DNA of 47,244 bases from an uncultured Clostridium sp. (lineage in GTDB: Bacteria; Bacillota; Clostridia; Lachnospirales; Lachnospiraceae). The DNA lies in NCBI GenBank assembly GCA_902496665.1, contig CABVBU010000024.1:1-47244 (forward strand). Direction: 5' to 3'. Positions within the stretch are counted from its first letter, which is position 1. Each line of letters starts with the position of its first letter. Positions 24,419-33,463 of the stretch are shown here, piece by piece. Position numbers and translations under genes: made by a program. The notes below the pieces were generated by a model, which worked only from the letters and a program-made list of their open reading frames with translations, was not told the origin of the DNA and searched no databases.

Positions 24419-25651
24419 TTAGCTCTGCGATGAGGAACCGATATCGAGAAGTCCCTCAAGCGCCCACTGATAATTTTCGATTGCACCGGTAAGATCAAGC
24501 TTTGCCGCTGTGTGGGATGCCTCACTGGAAAGCCATGCAGACTCTGCCTGGAGGTATTCCTGGCGGCTCATCATTCCGAGGGCATTCTTCCTGTCAGCTG
24601 CTGCCTTGTCGGCCTTTGCGGCCCCGTAGAGCGTCTCAGATGCCTCGTAGGCTTTCTGTTTCTGCTTTACGTCCTGGTACATAAGATCCAGGGAAGAGCG
24701 GATAGAATCTTCCTGGTCCTTGATATTTCTGGCTTTCTGTACTGCTCCGCCGGAGGCACTGGCCTTTGCCATTCTCGTGTCATACAGCGTATAGTTCATC
24801 TCGATGGCCTTCGCCTCATCCTTCTTCGGATCAAAGGACGTGATCACGGAAAGATCCGGCTCCGGAACCTTTGTGATCTCCGGGTCCGCGTTGTACTCCC
24901 AGCCTAACATCGTGATCAGCGTCTGCTTCTGGCTGTTCAGGCTGGACGCTGCCTGAAGTGCGCTCCCGTTTGCGGAATTTAAAGCATCTTCCACAGTCAG
25001 AACATCCTCCGTTGACATCATTCCGAGATCTTTTTTCTTCAGCGCCGCCTCGTAATTCTGCTTTGCGATCTCCTGATTTAAGACAGCAATATCATATTGA
25101 TCCTTTAATGTCTCATAAGTGCGCATCGCTTCCCTTGCGGTTTTTGTCTTCTCATTTCTCGCAATACGAAGTCCGCGTAGTGCTGAACCGCCGTTCTTTT
25201 TTCCGTTTGCGGTATCTTCCAGCTGCTGCGCATAAGCGCGCAGGGCATGCATGTTTGTCCTATATTCTTTATATTCGCTGCGGGTCGAGCTGTCATTTTT
25301 CAGATCATCCGCGTCATTCTCCAGCTCATCCGCCTCCGTGCGGAGATCCGCCGCCAGTGCTAACATCTGGTCCTTTGTAAGGCCCGTGGATCCGCCCGGA
25401 TTGTAATAATACTTCTGCAGCTGATTCTGATAATCCGTATTATACCTCTCGATCAGTCCCGGGATCTCCCAGTATTCCAGGGTATTGTCCTTAAACTTTT
25501 CAAGCGCTGCTTCGTCATATTCTGTGACTGCGACGTCCTTCGTCGCAGCTAACGCAGGAATTCCAGTACCCACTGCCGCCATGGAAAGACTTCCCATAAA
25601 AACGGCGGAGAACATGATCAGACCTGCCTTTTTCCATTGATTCTGTCTCAT
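24419..25651 (-). CDS. TolC-like outer-membrane-factor family protein (first copy)
   Basis: A 410-residue paralogue of the downstream TolC-like protein. It shares the EYDEAALEKFKDNTLEYWEIPGLIE-type N-terminal block after a signal peptide (about 1-36) and the TMLGWEYNADPEITKVPEPDL linker between helical repeats. Long coiled-coil helices are predicted at about 95-210 and 290-400. The start at 25651 was taken because GGAGGG lies 6 bases before it, inside a longer open frame. It follows the RND pump gene by 134 bp, with a hairpin in between. Two unlike copies suggest a hetero-oligomeric duct or two alternative partners for one pump. Confidence 0.85.
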   Translation of the reverse strand: MRQNQWKKAGLIMFSAVFMGSLSMAAVGTGIPALAATKDVAVTEYDEAALEKFKDNTLEYWEIPGLIERYNTDYQNQLQKYYYNPGGSTGLTKDQMLALAADLRTEADELENDADDLKNDSSTRSEYKEYRTNMHALRAYAQQLEDTANGKKNGGSALRGLRIARNEKTKTAREAMRTYETLKDQYDIAVLNQEIAKQNYEAALKKKDLGMMSTEDVLTVEDALNSANGSALQAASSLNSQKQTLITMLGWEYNADPEITKVPEPDLSVITSFDPKKDEAKAIEMNYTLYDTRMAKASASGGAVQKARNIKDQEDSIRSSLDLMYQDVKQKQKAYEASETLYGAAKADKAAADRKNALGMMSRQEYLQAESAWLSSEASHTAAKLDLTGAIENYQWALEGLLDIGSSSQS

Positions 25652-25730
25652 AGGTTTCCCTCCATCTATGAGCATAACGATTTCATCGCAGAAACGCAAT
25701 AACATTTCTCTTACATTTTCTTTCCAAATA

Positions 25731-25767
25731 CGGCAATCCGGTGGCAATTTTTATCCCCCGGCTGCCG
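25731..25767 (-). terminator. intra-operon hairpin between the RND and TolC-like genes
   Basis: A GC-rich imperfect stem, CGGCA-CCGG-GG with its complement (25731-25767), around an A/T loop, without a proper U-tract. It may attenuate transcription or protect the upstream mRNA. Confidence 0.4.
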
Positions 25768-25785
25768 CTTTCAATGTTCAAATCT

Positions 25786-28700
25786 TTAATCTACGTCAAC
25801 GATCTCTGTCTTATCCTGATTCTTTCCGCTCATGATCACATAGAAGACCGGAAGAACAAGAAGTGCCATCGCCGTGGAGACGATCAGTCCGCCGACATCA
25901 ACGAGTGCAAGTCCCTGCATCGTCTTACCAGCGTTTCCGTAAGCCGCTGCCATCGGGATCATTGCCACGATCGTCGTGAGTGTTGTCATGAACATCGGGC
26001 GCATACGGGTCGCGCCGGCTTCAATGACCGCATCCTTAAAGTCCATCGTTGCCCGGTACTGGTTCGCCGTATCGACGTACAGAATACCGTTGTTTACTAC
26101 CGTTCCGACTAACATTAAGAAGCCTAACAGGGAGGTCATGCTGATCGGGCAGTCCACTAACCATAAGAACAGGAAGGAACCGATCAGGGCGAACGGGATC
26201 GTCGTCATAACCATCAGGGAGAACTTCGGAGACTCAAACTGTGCCGCCATAACGACGAATACAAGGAATACGGCTGTCGCGATCGCCTGACCCAGAGATG
26301 CGAACTCCTCATTCATCATCTTCGTGTTCATGCTCTCCTTCATGGAGATCGAACCGTTTAAGTACTTGTCAATGACCTCCTTCTGGATCTTATCCTTCGT
26401 GGTGCTGTCCGCACCCTCTGTCAGCGTACCGGTAATGGTCACCTGATACTGCTTATCACTCTTTGTGATGCTCTGCGGGCTGTCCTTGAAGCCGATATCT
26501 GCGATATCCATAAGGGCTACGGATCCGCCGGTCGCTGTCGGAAGAACGATTCCCTGGAGCTTATCGATCGTATCGTACTCATCATCTGCGTACTCGACCT
26601 TTACATCGATATCATTTCCGTCAACATTCAGGGTCGTTGCCGTCGTTCCGCTGACCATCATGTATACCTGGGAAGCAACTGCGGTCGGGGAAAGTCCCTC
26701 TGCTGCTGCCTTGACCGGATCCACATTGATCTTTACAAGGGGAGCGCTGTTTTCAAGGGAAGAGTGGATATTTGTCGCATCCGGGCGCTTCTGGAGCTCG
26801 GAAACGATCTCATCCGATACCTTCTTTAAGTCATCGTACTGTGTGCTGACAAGAAGATATTCGAGATCCTCCGCTGCTCCCATGGACATGGTGCTCATGG
26901 AGTTCTGGCTCTCGAGGCTCACGGAGCAGTCGGACCACTTCTGCATGTCACGTTTCCACTCCTTGATGACCTGATCCGTCTTTCTGCTTCTGTCATCCTT
27001 TAAATATGCCGTCAGGGTTGCTCCGCTTCCGCCCATATTCATGGAAAGTCCGGAGCTTCCGTAGGAGAGCATGTAGGAATCAAGATCCGGATCCTGGGTC
27101 ACATAGTCCTCTGCTCTCTGGAGGATCTTATCGACCTCCTCGATCTTAAGGCCCGGCTGGGTCTCGATCGTCACCGCGATCGTTCCCTGATCATCTGCCG
27201 GCATAAGCTCTGTCTTTAACTTTGTCGCAAGGAACAGGGAGAAGATCACAAGCACAACGGCGGTTCCCATGACCATCGCTTTTTTCTTTAAAAGCTGCTC
27301 CATCAGGGAACGGTATCCGCCCTGCAGAGCTCTCATGATGCCGGAGGCCGGGGTATTTTCCTTCTCCTTCGGACGGTAGTACACATAGCAGAGCGGTACA
27401 AGCGTCATCGCGGAGATCAGGGACGCGATCATACAGAATACGATCGTGAATCCCAGCGGCTTGAACATCTGGCCGCTCATTCCGGAGATCAGAGCTAACG
27501 GGATAAATACGACACAGGTCGTAACGGTACCACCGATGATGGATTCCAGAACGGCTGCCGTACCATCGATCGCCGCTTTTCTCGTTTCAATAAAGCCGCC
27601 GCCCTTATCCGTAAAGCGGAAACAGCTTTCCAGAACTACGATCGAGTTGTCGACCATCATTCCGACGCCGAGAACCAGACTCGACAGGGTGATGACGTTT
27701 AGCGTAAAGCCCATGACCTTCATGAGGATGAGGGCCGCTAAGATCGACACCGGAATAGAGGTTCCGACGATCAGGGATGCCTTGATATCGCCGAAGAACA
27801 GCCAGATGATGAGCATCGCGATAATGACCGCCATGATCATGGTCTTGAATACGCTGTTTAAGGAATCGCTGATCTGATCACTGTAATCGTTGATAACAAC
27901 GTACTCCAGAGACGGATCCTGCGCTTTTAATGTTTCCATTGTCTCCTGGACTGCCTTGGAAACGGTAATGTGGTCGCTGTCCTGATTTTTCTTGACGCCG
28001 ATCGTCATCGTGTCCTTGCCGTCGTAGCGTCCGATACTGTCCTTTGCCTCAACGGTACTGTAGATATTGGCAACATCTTCCATATAGATGATGTTTCCGT
28101 TGCCCAGTGTGATCGGGATCTTCTTTAAAAGCTCCATCGTGTCAAAGGAGGTTCCGGATGTTACGGAAAGATCCTTGTTTCCGACGGAGGTACTTCCGAT
28201 CGGCATGGAAAAGTCCGCAGACTTTAAAGCCGCAACGATGGTATTCATGTTCACATGATACTGGCTTAATTTTTCCGGGATCAGCTCCGCCTTGATGTAA
28301 GCCTCCTGACCACCGGATACATCGACACTGGCTACAGATGTCAGCTTTTCGATCTCCGGAACGATATCGTTATTTACATAGTTATAGAGGTTATCCACGC
28401 TGTCATTGTTGACCGCAAGGGTGATGGACGGCGTACTGTTGATATCCATCTCGATGATCGTCGGGGTATCGACGTCATCCGGGAGATCCGACTTGATCCC
28501 ATCCAGCTTTTTCTTTAAGTCATCGTAAGCTTTATCGATATCCTGGTCATAGTCATACTGGACCAGGACCATTCCGAAGTTTTCCGAAGACATGCTGGTG
28601 ACGGAATCGACACCGGAAAGCGTTCCGATCTCATCCTCTATCTTGCTGATCACAAGCTGGTCCACATCATCCGGGCTTGCTCCCGGGTAGACCGCGCTGA

Positions 28701-28839
28701 CGATCAGCATCGGCATATCCATTTCCGGGATCAGCTCAAGCTGGGATGAAAAGATCGAGCTGAGACCGAATACGATCAGGCAGAGCACAACAAGAACGGT
28801 TGTGACCGGCCGTTTTAAGACCTTTTTGGTAAGTCCCAT
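25786..28839 (-). CDS. RND-family efflux pump, AcrB/SwrC type
   Basis: A 1017-residue inner-membrane transporter with the full RND layout: TM1 at 13-31, a first large external loop to about 330, six TM helices to about 480, a second external loop from about 540 to 845, and a C-terminal TM bundle. The TM4 proton-relay motif reads GVGMMVDNSIVVLE, so D397 is present and the neighbouring position is Asn398; AcrB has two Asp here, but D-N is common in Firmicute SwrC-like pumps. TM10 carries GTVVNNGILYVDTANQYR. It should export amphiphilic compounds using the proton gradient, with the adaptor encoded upstream. RBS AAGGAGG; 15 bp after the adaptor gene. Confidence 0.93.
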   Translation of the reverse strand: MGLTKKVLKRPVTTVLVVLCLIVFGLSSIFSSQLELIPEMDMPMLIVSAVYPGASPDDVDQLVISKIEDEIGTLSGVDSVTSMSSENFGMVLVQYDYDQDIDKAYDDLKKKLDGIKSDLPDDVDTPTIIEMDINSTPSITLAVNNDSVDNLYNYVNNDIVPEIEKLTSVASVDVSGGQEAYIKAELIPEKLSQYHVNMNTIVAALKSADFSMPIGSTSVGNKDLSVTSGTSFDTMELLKKIPITLGNGNIIYMEDVANIYSTVEAKDSIGRYDGKDTMTIGVKKNQDSDHITVSKAVQETMETLKAQDPSLEYVVINDYSDQISDSLNSVFKTMIMAVIIAMLIIWLFFGDIKASLIVGTSIPVSILAALILMKVMGFTLNVITLSSLVLGVGMMVDNSIVVLESCFRFTDKGGGFIETRKAAIDGTAAVLESIIGGTVTTCVVFIPLALISGMSGQMFKPLGFTIVFCMIASLISAMTLVPLCYVYYRPKEKENTPASGIMRALQGGYRSLMEQLLKKKAMVMGTAVVLVIFSLFLATKLKTELMPADDQGTIAVTIETQPGLKIEEVDKILQRAEDYVTQDPDLDSYMLSYGSSGLSMNMGGSGATLTAYLKDDRSRKTDQVIKEWKRDMQKWSDCSVSLESQNSMSTMSMGAAEDLEYLLVSTQYDDLKKVSDEIVSELQKRPDATNIHSSLENSAPLVKINVDPVKAAAEGLSPTAVASQVYMMVSGTTATTLNVDGNDIDVKVEYADDEYDTIDKLQGIVLPTATGGSVALMDIADIGFKDSPQSITKSDKQYQVTITGTLTEGADSTTKDKIQKEVIDKYLNGSISMKESMNTKMMNEEFASLGQAIATAVFLVFVVMAAQFESPKFSLMVMTTIPFALIGSFLFLWLVDCPISMTSLLGFLMLVGTVVNNGILYVDTANQYRATMDFKDAVIEAGATRMRPMFMTTLTTIVAMIPMAAAYGNAGKTMQGLALVDVGGLIVSTAMALLVLPVFYVIMSGKNQDKTEIVDVD

Positions 28840-28854
28840 GTTCCTTGTGCCTCC

Positions 28855-29997
28855 TTATTTTGCTGCCGTTTCCGCGGCTTCTGTAGTCTCTTCTGCTGTT
28901 GTCTCACTGCTGCTATCTGTCGTTTCCGCGCTGTCATCACTGCCCTGAAGATTTACAGCAGCACCATCATAAAGCTCCTTGGACCAGCTTGTGATGACCT
29001 CGTCATCGTAGGAAAGTCCGGAAACGATCTGGATCTTGTCGGAATCGATGAGCCCGTCTTCCACCGGAGTCTTTTTCGCCGTGGATGTCGCGGCATCATA
29101 TGTATAGACGTAGGCGTCGCCGTTGCTGTAGTTGACACAGTCTGCCGGAACAACCATGACATTGTCCGCCTTCTCCGCTGTCACATAAACCTTTACCATC
29201 GTTCCGCTGGCAAGTCCGTCCGCGTCGCCTAAGGTTGCTTTCACCTTGAAAAGTCCTGTGGAAGCGTCCACCATGCTGCCGATCTCGGAGATCGCGCCGC
29301 TGTAATCCGTTCCGTTCTTCTCCACCGTCACAGGATCACCGATATTTAATCCCTTCATGACACGCTCCGACACGTTGATGGTCAGTGTCTTTCCGCCTGC
29401 ACCGGATACGACGCCTGCGACAGAACCGCCCGCAGACATATCATGCACCTGCACGCCGAACTGCTCTAAGACACCGGCGATCGGCGCGGTAACAACCGTG
29501 TTCTCGCTCTGGGTATCATAGTTTAATTTTGCGGAATCATACTGGAGCTTCGCCATGGACAGACCGCTTACCGCCTGCTCATAGGCCTGGGCGGAAATAT
29601 CCCCGCTCTCGTAGAGTGCTTTCATTCTGTTTACAGATGTCTGGGCGTCGTTTAAGGATACCTGGGTCGTATTTAACGTGATCCTTGCCGCGTCTAACTG
29701 CTTGTTGTCGATGCGGAACAGCTTCTGTCCCTTCTGTACGGTATCGCCCTGATTTACATAAACCTCCAGTACTTCTCCGCTTCCCTTCGGGATAATGTAT
29801 ACCTGATCTGCCGGTTCCACAGTACCGGTCAGTCCTGTGGAAAGTTCAATATTTCCTGTCTCCGGTGTCTGGACGACGACGGTCGGGTTCGGAACGGCCT
29901 CGATCGGCTCTTCTTTTTTCGTAAATCTTGTGAACATCAGGGCTCCAAATGCGCCGACGCATACAAGCCCGATTACGATCTTACCTGCTTTTTTCAT
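28855..29997 (-). CDS. RND efflux adaptor (membrane fusion protein, HlyD/AcrA type)
   Basis: A 380-residue adaptor. An N-terminal membrane anchor (about 5-25) without a lipobox is followed by a barrel/lipoyl half (GSGEVLEVYVNQGDTVQKGQKLFRID near 75-97), a short helical hairpin (about 100-165), the second lipoyl half (TAPIAGVLEQFGVQV) and beta-barrel and membrane-proximal domains. The C-terminal 30 residues are Glu/Thr/Ser-rich. It links the RND pump to a partner; the partners here are the two TolC-like proteins. RBS AGGAGG. It is the second gene of the operon, 110 bp after tetR. Confidence 0.92.
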   Translation of the reverse strand: MKKAGKIVIGLVCVGAFGALMFTRFTKKEEPIEAVPNPTVVVQTPETGNIELSTGLTGTVEPADQVYIIPKGSGEVLEVYVNQGDTVQKGQKLFRIDNKQLDAARITLNTTQVSLNDAQTSVNRMKALYESGDISAQAYEQAVSGLSMAKLQYDSAKLNYDTQSENTVVTAPIAGVLEQFGVQVHDMSAGGSVAGVVSGAGGKTLTINVSERVMKGLNIGDPVTVEKNGTDYSGAISEIGSMVDASTGLFKVKATLGDADGLASGTMVKVYVTAEKADNVMVVPADCVNYSNGDAYVYTYDAATSTAKKTPVEDGLIDSDKIQIVSGLSYDDEVITSWSKELYDGAAVNLQGSDDSAETTDSSSETTAEETTEAAETAAK

Positions 29998-30107
29998 GGT
30001 TCCTCCTCATTTTCTGCAACCTGTTGCTTTTTTGATCTCTCCTGCGGATCCTTTTTGTCTTCTGGTCCGCATGTTCTGTTTCGCGGGCAGCTTTTCTTTT
30101 CTATTCC

Positions 30108-30758
30108 TTACTGCTGCTCCTCTTCCCTGCTGTCTGATCTATATGCACATATGCCGTAGTGGAGCATATGGATATGGCGTTTGTAATACTCGGTAGCTTC
30201 CTCTCTATCCCCTCCGTCACGGAAAAACCGTTTGAGCGACATGATAAATACTACCATATGCATTTCGATCAGCTCATTTAAGGCTTCTCGGCTGATCGGC
30301 TCTTTGTCCTGATCGATATTTTCATATAGAAGCTTCATAAACTTCTGATTTTCCCGGCATACCTGCGGGTCAGACTCCGGACCGCCCCTGAAAATATCCA
30401 TAAATTTCGTACTCTTGGTCAGATTCTGGAAAATATCGATCAGCCCGGCCCGCTCCATAAGATCCATTCCGCGGTCGAACACATTCTCAAGCATATCCCA
30501 CAGATCGCCTCCGTTTTCCCGGAGCCGCTCGATGTAGTTCTTAAAATGCTGTTCCGCCTGTGCATAGATCAGCCACTTCAACAGATCCTGCTTATCTTCA
30601 AAATATGTATAAAAGCTTCCTCTTGATATATCCGCATCGTGGACGATCCGGTTGATCGACGCCTCCTCCAGAGGCACTCTGATAAACTCCTTTGCCGCTG
30701 CGATCCGAATTGCTTCAATTTTTTCTTTCGGAAGCCGCAGAAACCGCTCAGTCGGCAT
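30108..30758 (-). CDS. TetR-family repressor of the efflux operon
   Basis: A 216-residue transcription regulator. The N-terminal helix-turn-helix spans about 10-60, with the TetR signature ISRGSFYTYFEDKQDLL. The C-terminal ligand-binding half is helical and has no named subfamily pattern. It is the first gene of the operon and is transcribed from a near-consensus promoter filled by two TGACA-N3-TGTCA palindromes, so autorepression and co-repression of the pump genes is the natural reading. The inducer is probably a substrate of the pump. RBS GAAGGGAG before the ATG. Confidence 0.92.
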   Translation of the reverse strand: MPTERFLRLPKEKIEAIRIAAAKEFIRVPLEEASINRIVHDADISRGSFYTYFEDKQDLLKWLIYAQAEQHFKNYIERLRENGGDLWDMLENVFDRGMDLMERAGLIDIFQNLTKSTKFMDIFRGGPESDPQVCRENQKFMKLLYENIDQDKEPISREALNELIEMHMVVFIMSLKRFFRDGGDREEATEYYKRHIHMLHYGICAYRSDSREEEQQ

Positions 30759-30822
30759 AGTTCCATCTCCCTTCTGTCAAAATCAAATAAATATTTCTGA
30801 CACTTTGCATCTTTTGTAAAAG

Positions 30823-30866
30823 TGACAACCTGTCAACATTATAGTGACACCCTGTCATTCTGTCAA
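30823..30866 (-). promoter_or_regulatory. tetR operon promoter with two TetR-type operators
   Basis: On the minus strand TTGACA (30861-30866), a 17-bp spacer and TATAAT (30838-30843): a consensus sigma-A promoter. TGACA-N3-TGTCA palindromes lie at 30845-30857 (inside the spacer) and 30823-30835 (across the start point), 22 bp apart, on the same face of the helix. An extra TGTCA half-site sits in the -35 box. Binding by the TetR protein encoded just downstream would block the whole operon. Confidence 0.88.
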
Positions 30867-31110
30867 TATCTGTTTTTTCACTTTATAATGATTTTAGATT
30901 TTCGTAAGGTTTGCAAAATTTCTGTATAGAAACTCCTGCCTCCGGTCCGATCCCGTCTGTGATTTCCGCTGTTTTGCTCAGCCTACCATGCCCATGTTTC
31001 AGAATTGTTTTCCGATTGTTGCAGTTTCATGAATCCTGCAGATTTTGCCGGAAATATCGGATTGTACAGGAATAAATACCAATTCATAGCATGTTTGTAG
31101 GAATTGCTTC
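30867..31110. other. AT-rich intergenic stretch before suf, nothing recognised
   Basis: About 240 bp between the tetR promoter and the suf promoter. I see no gene, terminator or repeat that I can support. Confidence 0.5.
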
Positions 31111-31139
31111 TTGCATATTTTTCTCAATACAGGTATAAT
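31111..31139 (+). promoter_or_regulatory. suf operon promoter
   Basis: TTGCAT at 31111-31116, a 17-bp spacer and TATAAT at 31134-31139. The transcript would start near 31146, 140 bases before sufC. A weaker second promoter (TTGCTG at 31236-31241, 17 bp, TTATAT at 31259-31264) could give a shorter leader. Confidence 0.8.
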
Positions 31140-31150
31140 ATCATTGCATC

Positions 31151-31169
31151 ACCTAGTAAGCAACTAGGT
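31151..31169 (+). promoter_or_regulatory. inverted repeat at the suf transcription start
   Basis: ACCTAG-N7-CTAGGT, a perfect 19-bp inverted repeat located at about +6 to +24 of the suf promoter. The position suits a repressor site or an RNA hairpin. Further along the leader, CCGGCA and TGCCGG (about 31176 and 31211) can pair over an enclosed domain. Fe-S-responsive regulators such as Rrf2-family proteins often control suf operons, but this motif does not match a consensus I know. Confidence 0.5.
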
Positions 31170-31286
31170 TTAGTCCCGGCAGACGGAACGTATCCCGGAG
31201 ATCAGCTCTGGTGCCGGTTCATATCTGTCCGGAAATTGCTGAAACTTACATTTTTACCTTATATAAAATACATGGAGGAATCCGAT

Positions 31287-32060
31287 ATGTCAGAACCATT
31301 ATTAAATGTAAAAAATCTCTCCGTGGATGTGGAAGAAAAATCCATCCTGCACGGAATCAGCTTAACCATCAACAAAGGCGAGACCCACGTTCTCATGGGA
31401 CCGAACGGCGCCGGAAAATCCACCCTCGGATGTACCTTAATGGGAAACCCGAACTACCACGTCACGGACGGTGAAATCTTCTTCAGCGGTGAGAATATCA
31501 CAAAAGAGGCAGCCGACAAGCGCGCCCGCCTCGGCATGTTCCTCTCCTTCCAGAACCCGCTGGAGGTTCCGGGGATCTCCCTCTCCAACTTCATCCGCAG
31601 CGCCCTCTCCGCGAGGACCGGAAAGAACATCCGTATCTGGGATTTCAATAAAGACCTCAAGAAAGCCATGGAGGTTCTCGACATGGATCCGTCCTACGGC
31701 TTCCGTGATCTGAACGTCGGCTTCTCCGGCGGTGAGAAAAAGAAAGCGGAGATCCTGCAGCTTCTCCTCTTAAATCCGTCCTTAGCGATCCTCGATGAGA
31801 CAGACTCCGGTCTCGATGTCGACGCGGTCCGCACCGTTTCCAAGGGAATCGAGGAGTACCAGAAGAGCAAGGACGGCGCGCTTCTCATCATCACCCACAG
31901 CACAAGGATCCTGGAGTCTCTCCACGTGGACAAGACCCATGTTCTCGTAGACGGCCGCCTGGTTGCCGAGGGCGATGGTTCTCTCGTCGATGAGATCAAT
32001 GAGAACGGCTTCGAGCAGTTTATCGCTTCCGCAAACGAGAAGGGAGAGAACAACAAATGA
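31287..32060 (+). CDS. sufC: Fe-S cluster assembly ATPase SufC
   Basis: A 257-residue ABC-type ATPase of the SUF scaffold, cytoplasmic. Walker A GPNGAGKST is at 38-46; the Q-loop FLSFQNPLEVPG, signature FSGGEKKKAEILQ, Walker B LAILDETDSGLD and switch THSTR follow in order, all characteristic of SufC rather than of transport ATPases. It forms the SufBC2D complex with the next two genes. The start at 31287 has GGAGGAA 7 bases before it; an upstream in-frame extension crosses the promoter and was discarded. Its TGA overlaps the sufB ATG. Confidence 0.96.
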   Translation: MSEPLLNVKNLSVDVEEKSILHGISLTINKGETHVLMGPNGAGKSTLGCTLMGNPNYHVTDGEIFFSGENITKEAADKRARLGMFLSFQNPLEVPGISLSNFIRSALSARTGKNIRIWDFNKDLKKAMEVLDMDPSYGFRDLNVGFSGGEKKKAEILQLLLLNPSLAILDETDSGLDVDAVRTVSKGIEEYQKSKDGALLIITHSTRILESLHVDKTHVLVDGRLVAEGDGSLVDEINENGFEQFIASANEKGENNK

Positions 32061-33463
32061 AGGAAAAGACGTATGTTGAGGACGTTGACCGCAACATGTA
32101 CGACTTCCGCAATGACGAGAAGGACGCTTACCGTATTAAAAGCGGTCTCACCGAGGACATTGTGGAAAAGATCTCCGAAGAGAAGCATGATCCGCAGTGG
32201 ATGCATGATTTCCGGTTGAACTCCTTAAAAATATATCATGAAATGAAGGTTCCGGACTGGGGCCCGTCCATCGAAGGTTTAAACATGGACAACATCGCCA
32301 CCTATGTCCGCGCAAATACAAAGATGAAGGGTGACTGGTCCGAGGTTCCGGAAGAGATCAAGGATACCTTCGAAAAGCTCGGAATCCCGCAGGCGGAGCG
32401 CACCTCCCTCGCAGGCGTAGGTGCCCAGTACGACTCCGAGCTCGTCTACCACAACGTCCGCAAGGAGGTTGAGGAACAGGGCGTTATCTACACCGATATG
32501 GAGAGTGCCCTGACCGGCGAATATGCCGATATGGTAAAGGACCACTTTATGAAGCTCGTGACGCCTCATGACCACAAGTTTGCAGCCCTGCACGGCGCTG
32601 TCTGGTCCGGCGGTTCCTTCGTCTATGTTCCGAAGGGAGTTTCCGTCGAGATCCCGCTGCAGTCCTACTTCCGTTTAAACGCCGCAGGTGCCGGACAGTT
32701 TGAGCACACGCTGATCATCGTCGATGAGGGCGCGTCCTTACACTTCATCGAGGGATGTTCCGCACCGAAGTACAACGTGGCAAACCTCCACGCCGGCTGT
32801 GTCGAGCTTTTCATCGGGAAAAACGCAAAGCTCCGCTACTCTACGATCGAGAACTGGTCGAAGAACATGTACAACTTAAACACAAAGCGGGCGAAGGTCG
32901 AGGAAGGCGGAGTCATCGAGTGGGTATCTGGTTCCTTCGGTTCCCATGTTTCTTACCTCTACCCGATGAGCGTGTTGAACGGTGAGGGCGCAAGATCCGA
33001 ATTCACCGGGATCACATTCGCCGGTAAGGGGCAGAACCTCGATACCGGATGTAAGGGGGTCCACAACGCCCCGAAGACTTCTTCCTATGTAAATACAAGA
33101 TCGATCTCCAAGGACGGCGGAATCAGCACCTTCCGAAGCTCCGTTGTCGTATCCGCGAAGGCAAAGGGCAGCAAATCTGCTGTCTCCTGTCAGTCCCTGA
33201 TGCTCGACGATATCTCCCGTTCCGACACGATCCCGGCGATGGATATCCGCACGAAGGACGCCGATGTCGGACATGAGGCAAAGATCGGCCGCATCAGCGA
33301 TGACGCCGTCTTCTATCTGATGTCCCGCGGAATCTCCGAGGAGGACGCGAGAGCCCTGATCGTCAGCGGCTTCGCCGACAATGTCTCGAAGGAGCTTCCG
33401 CTTGAATACGCGGTGGAGATGAACAATCTGATCCATCTGGAAATGAAAGGAAGTATTGGATGA
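32057..33463 (+). CDS. sufB: Fe-S cluster scaffold protein SufB
   Basis: A 468-residue scaffold on which the cluster is built. The helical N-terminus (DPQWMHDFRLNSLKIY near 45-60) and long right-handed beta-helix core are typical, with FIEGCSAPKYN and NLHAGCVELF containing candidate cluster cysteines, and the C-terminal ISEEDARALIVSGF motif near the end. Length matches the family. Overlaps of 4 bp on each side couple it to sufC and sufD. Confidence 0.96.
   Translation: MKEKTYVEDVDRNMYDFRNDEKDAYRIKSGLTEDIVEKISEEKHDPQWMHDFRLNSLKIYHEMKVPDWGPSIEGLNMDNIATYVRANTKMKGDWSEVPEEIKDTFEKLGIPQAERTSLAGVGAQYDSELVYHNVRKEVEEQGVIYTDMESALTGEYADMVKDHFMKLVTPHDHKFAALHGAVWSGGSFVYVPKGVSVEIPLQSYFRLNAAGAGQFEHTLIIVDEGASLHFIEGCSAPKYNVANLHAGCVELFIGKNAKLRYSTIENWSKNMYNLNTKRAKVEEGGVIEWVSGSFGSHVSYLYPMSVLNGEGARSEFTGITFAGKGQNLDTGCKGVHNAPKTSSYVNTRSISKDGGISTFRSSVVVSAKAKGSKSAVSCQSLMLDDISRSDTIPAMDIRTKDADVGHEAKIGRISDDAVFYLMSRGISEEDARALIVSGFADNVSKELPLEYAVEMNNLIHLEMKGSIG

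Noticed and set aside
31140..31286. T-box or other amino-acid leader before suf
   Set aside because: No GGTGG-type antiterminator block, no terminator, and the operon is not amino-acid related.
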